Below, one piece after another: positions 63,290 to 64,000 of a DNA stretch of 64,000 nt (positions are counted from its first letter, which is position 1; each line of letters starts with the position of its first letter). The stretch is from positions 1,452,593 through 1,516,592 of the forward strand of contig KL197713.1 in assembly GCA_000697665.1 (NCBI GenBank), written 5' to 3'. Origin of the DNA: Jaapia argillacea MUCL 33604 (lineage: Eukaryota > Basidiomycota > Agaricomycetes > Jaapiales > Jaapiaceae). Made by a program: the position numbers and the translations under genes. Below the pieces are notes generated by a model. The model was not told the DNA's origin. It saw only the letters and a program-made list of their open reading frames with translations, and ran no database searches.

Positions 63290-63773
63290 ATGGCAGCAAG
63301 GCTTGGTCGAATCGCCAGACTAACCCTCTACTCCGGTCCAAACTGCTCTCTCTGCGATGTCAGTCCCAACCTTCCCCCATCCTCCCCATCTCCAAACTAA
63401 CCACTTCCCACACAACCAAGATTGCCAAAGCAGAGCTCGCAAAAGTCCGACAATCAGTGAGTCACCTCACCAACTGTCTATGAGTTGATAGTCAGACTAA
63501 GACTGACTGTGGGTTTCGCGTTAGCGACAATTCCAACTAGAAGTGGTCAACATCCAAGACCCAGGCCAGGAAAAGTGGAAGAAGAAATATGTTTATTGGA
63601 TACCGGCTCTCCATCTCGAGGGGAAGGAAGTGACCAAGGGACGGTGGGATGCTCAGAACGTTCTGCAAGCTCTGAACGAATGGGAGCAGAGTCAAACACA
63701 GAATCAACCACCGTCCTCGAGTCAGCACCCATCCCCGACGCAGGATCCTCTGGCGAATTCGACGGACAACTGA
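63290..63773 (+). CDS. Glutaredoxin-like protein (DUF836 family)
   Basis: Small thioredoxin-fold proteins of this kind (yeast YDR286C, human C5orf63) probably act as thiol-redox proteins; their substrates are unknown. Exon 1 reads MAARLGRIARLTLYSGPNCS then LCD, with a CSLC active-site pair. After an intron (GTCAGT..CCAAG) the 12-residue exon IAKAELAKVRQS follows, then a second intron (GTGAGT..GTTAG) and RQFQLEVVNIQDPGQEKWKK, YVYWIPALHLEGKEVTKGRW, ALNEWEQ. The YVYWIPALHLEG segment holds the cis-Pro of the fold. About 120 residues, with a Gln/Ser/Pro-rich C-terminal tail. The last 94 bases overlap another open frame. Confidence 0.82.
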
Positions 63774-64000
63774 GCGACGCTCGGGTTGACGTTCCTATAT
63801 CCTCTGGTCACGATCCTCCTACCCAATCCCAACCTACCTACGACTACACCCAGTCCTATTCATACCAAGATTACACCTATTACTACGATTCTCAACCTTA
63901 CATATACTCCTTCGAACGCCAAGACTCACCCTGGGGCATCTGGCTCAACCTAGGTTCCTCCTCAATCCACTACGAACGTCACACCTCTTCCATCCTCGGC
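63680..64000 (+). CDS. Open frame overlapping the glutaredoxin-like gene, cut by the window edge
   Basis: From an ATG inside the last exon of the preceding gene, in another frame, 107 codons stay open to the end of the window: ESTTVLESAPIPDAGSS, GEFDGQLSDARVDVPISSGH, a Tyr/Gln/Ser-rich stretch (YDYTQSYSYQDYTYYYDSQ) and DSPWGIWLNLGSSSIHYERH. Composition looks coding. It may be the start of the next gene, or an alternative 3' continuation of the glutaredoxin-like gene. Not recognised. Confidence 0.4.
   Translation, partial: MGAESNTESTTVLESAPIPDAGSSGEFDGQLSDARVDVPISSGHDPPTQSQPTYDYTQSYSYQDYTYYYDSQPYIYSFERQDSPWGIWLNLGSSSIHYERHTSSILG

Overview
The window reads as nuclear DNA of a filamentous basidiomycete, probably an Agaricomycete. 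Genes are dense, lie on both strands and are cut by many short introns of about 45-70 bp with GT..AG ends. Recognisable genes have fungal architecture: Kex2, CreC, Stt4, Tap42, an Irs4-type EH protein, and a DNMT1-type methyltransferase with an RFTS domain. Exon joins were read by eye from splice consensus and protein continuity, so outer limits are firmer than internal boundaries.

Layout. (1) 0.56-8.47 kb: STT4, PI 4-kinase alpha, minus strand. (2) 8.6-11.2 kb is repeat-rich. It holds a 689-bp MITE with terminal inverted repeats and TA target duplications just upstream of STT4, a minisatellite whose units carry a tRNA B-box, an intron-containing tRNA-Ser(CGA), and a relic of a repeat family met again near 51.5 kb. 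(3) 11.3-42.2 kb is a compact housekeeping block. It holds a hypothetical membrane protein, BCKDHB, creC/WDR20, APC15/MND2, an F-box protein, methylenetetrahydrofolate reductase, YPT6/RAB6, TAP42, a POT1-type telomere protein with an extra N-terminal region, KEX2, MCM7, a DNMT1-type cytosine methyltransferase, and an ECM15-type thiamine-binding protein. Many pairs are head-to-head over 100-340 bp or tail-to-tail. (4) 43.7-62.5 kb is a large inverted segmental duplication. Two arms of about 7.3 kb (about 43.73-51.08 and 55.11-62.49 kb) flank a 4-kb spacer. Each arm carries one long gene (gene A) of unknown family whose N-terminus is a module repeated twice, ending in the motif FGPPTVRRRT, followed by a long acidic tail. 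Each arm also has remnants of two other genes (B and C). The spacer holds an IRS4-like EH-domain gene, a Mutator-like MITE with a 9-bp target duplication inserted in the tip of a second palindromic element, and a SINE-like segment. (5) 63.3-64.0 kb: a small glutaredoxin-like gene and an overlapping open frame running off the right edge.

How the genes relate. The central block serves core functions: phosphoinositide synthesis, TOR/PP2A signalling, carbon repression, cell cycle, replication, telomere capping, Golgi traffic and processing. The most unusual content is the inverted duplication with the unrecognised gene A pair. One copy of gene A carries a CGA-to-TGA nonsense codon, and the short exon compared shows mostly CpG-type transitions. 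This is what cytosine methylation of duplicated DNA would leave, and a maintenance-type methyltransferase gene lies 2.3 kb from the left arm. Linking the two is inference.
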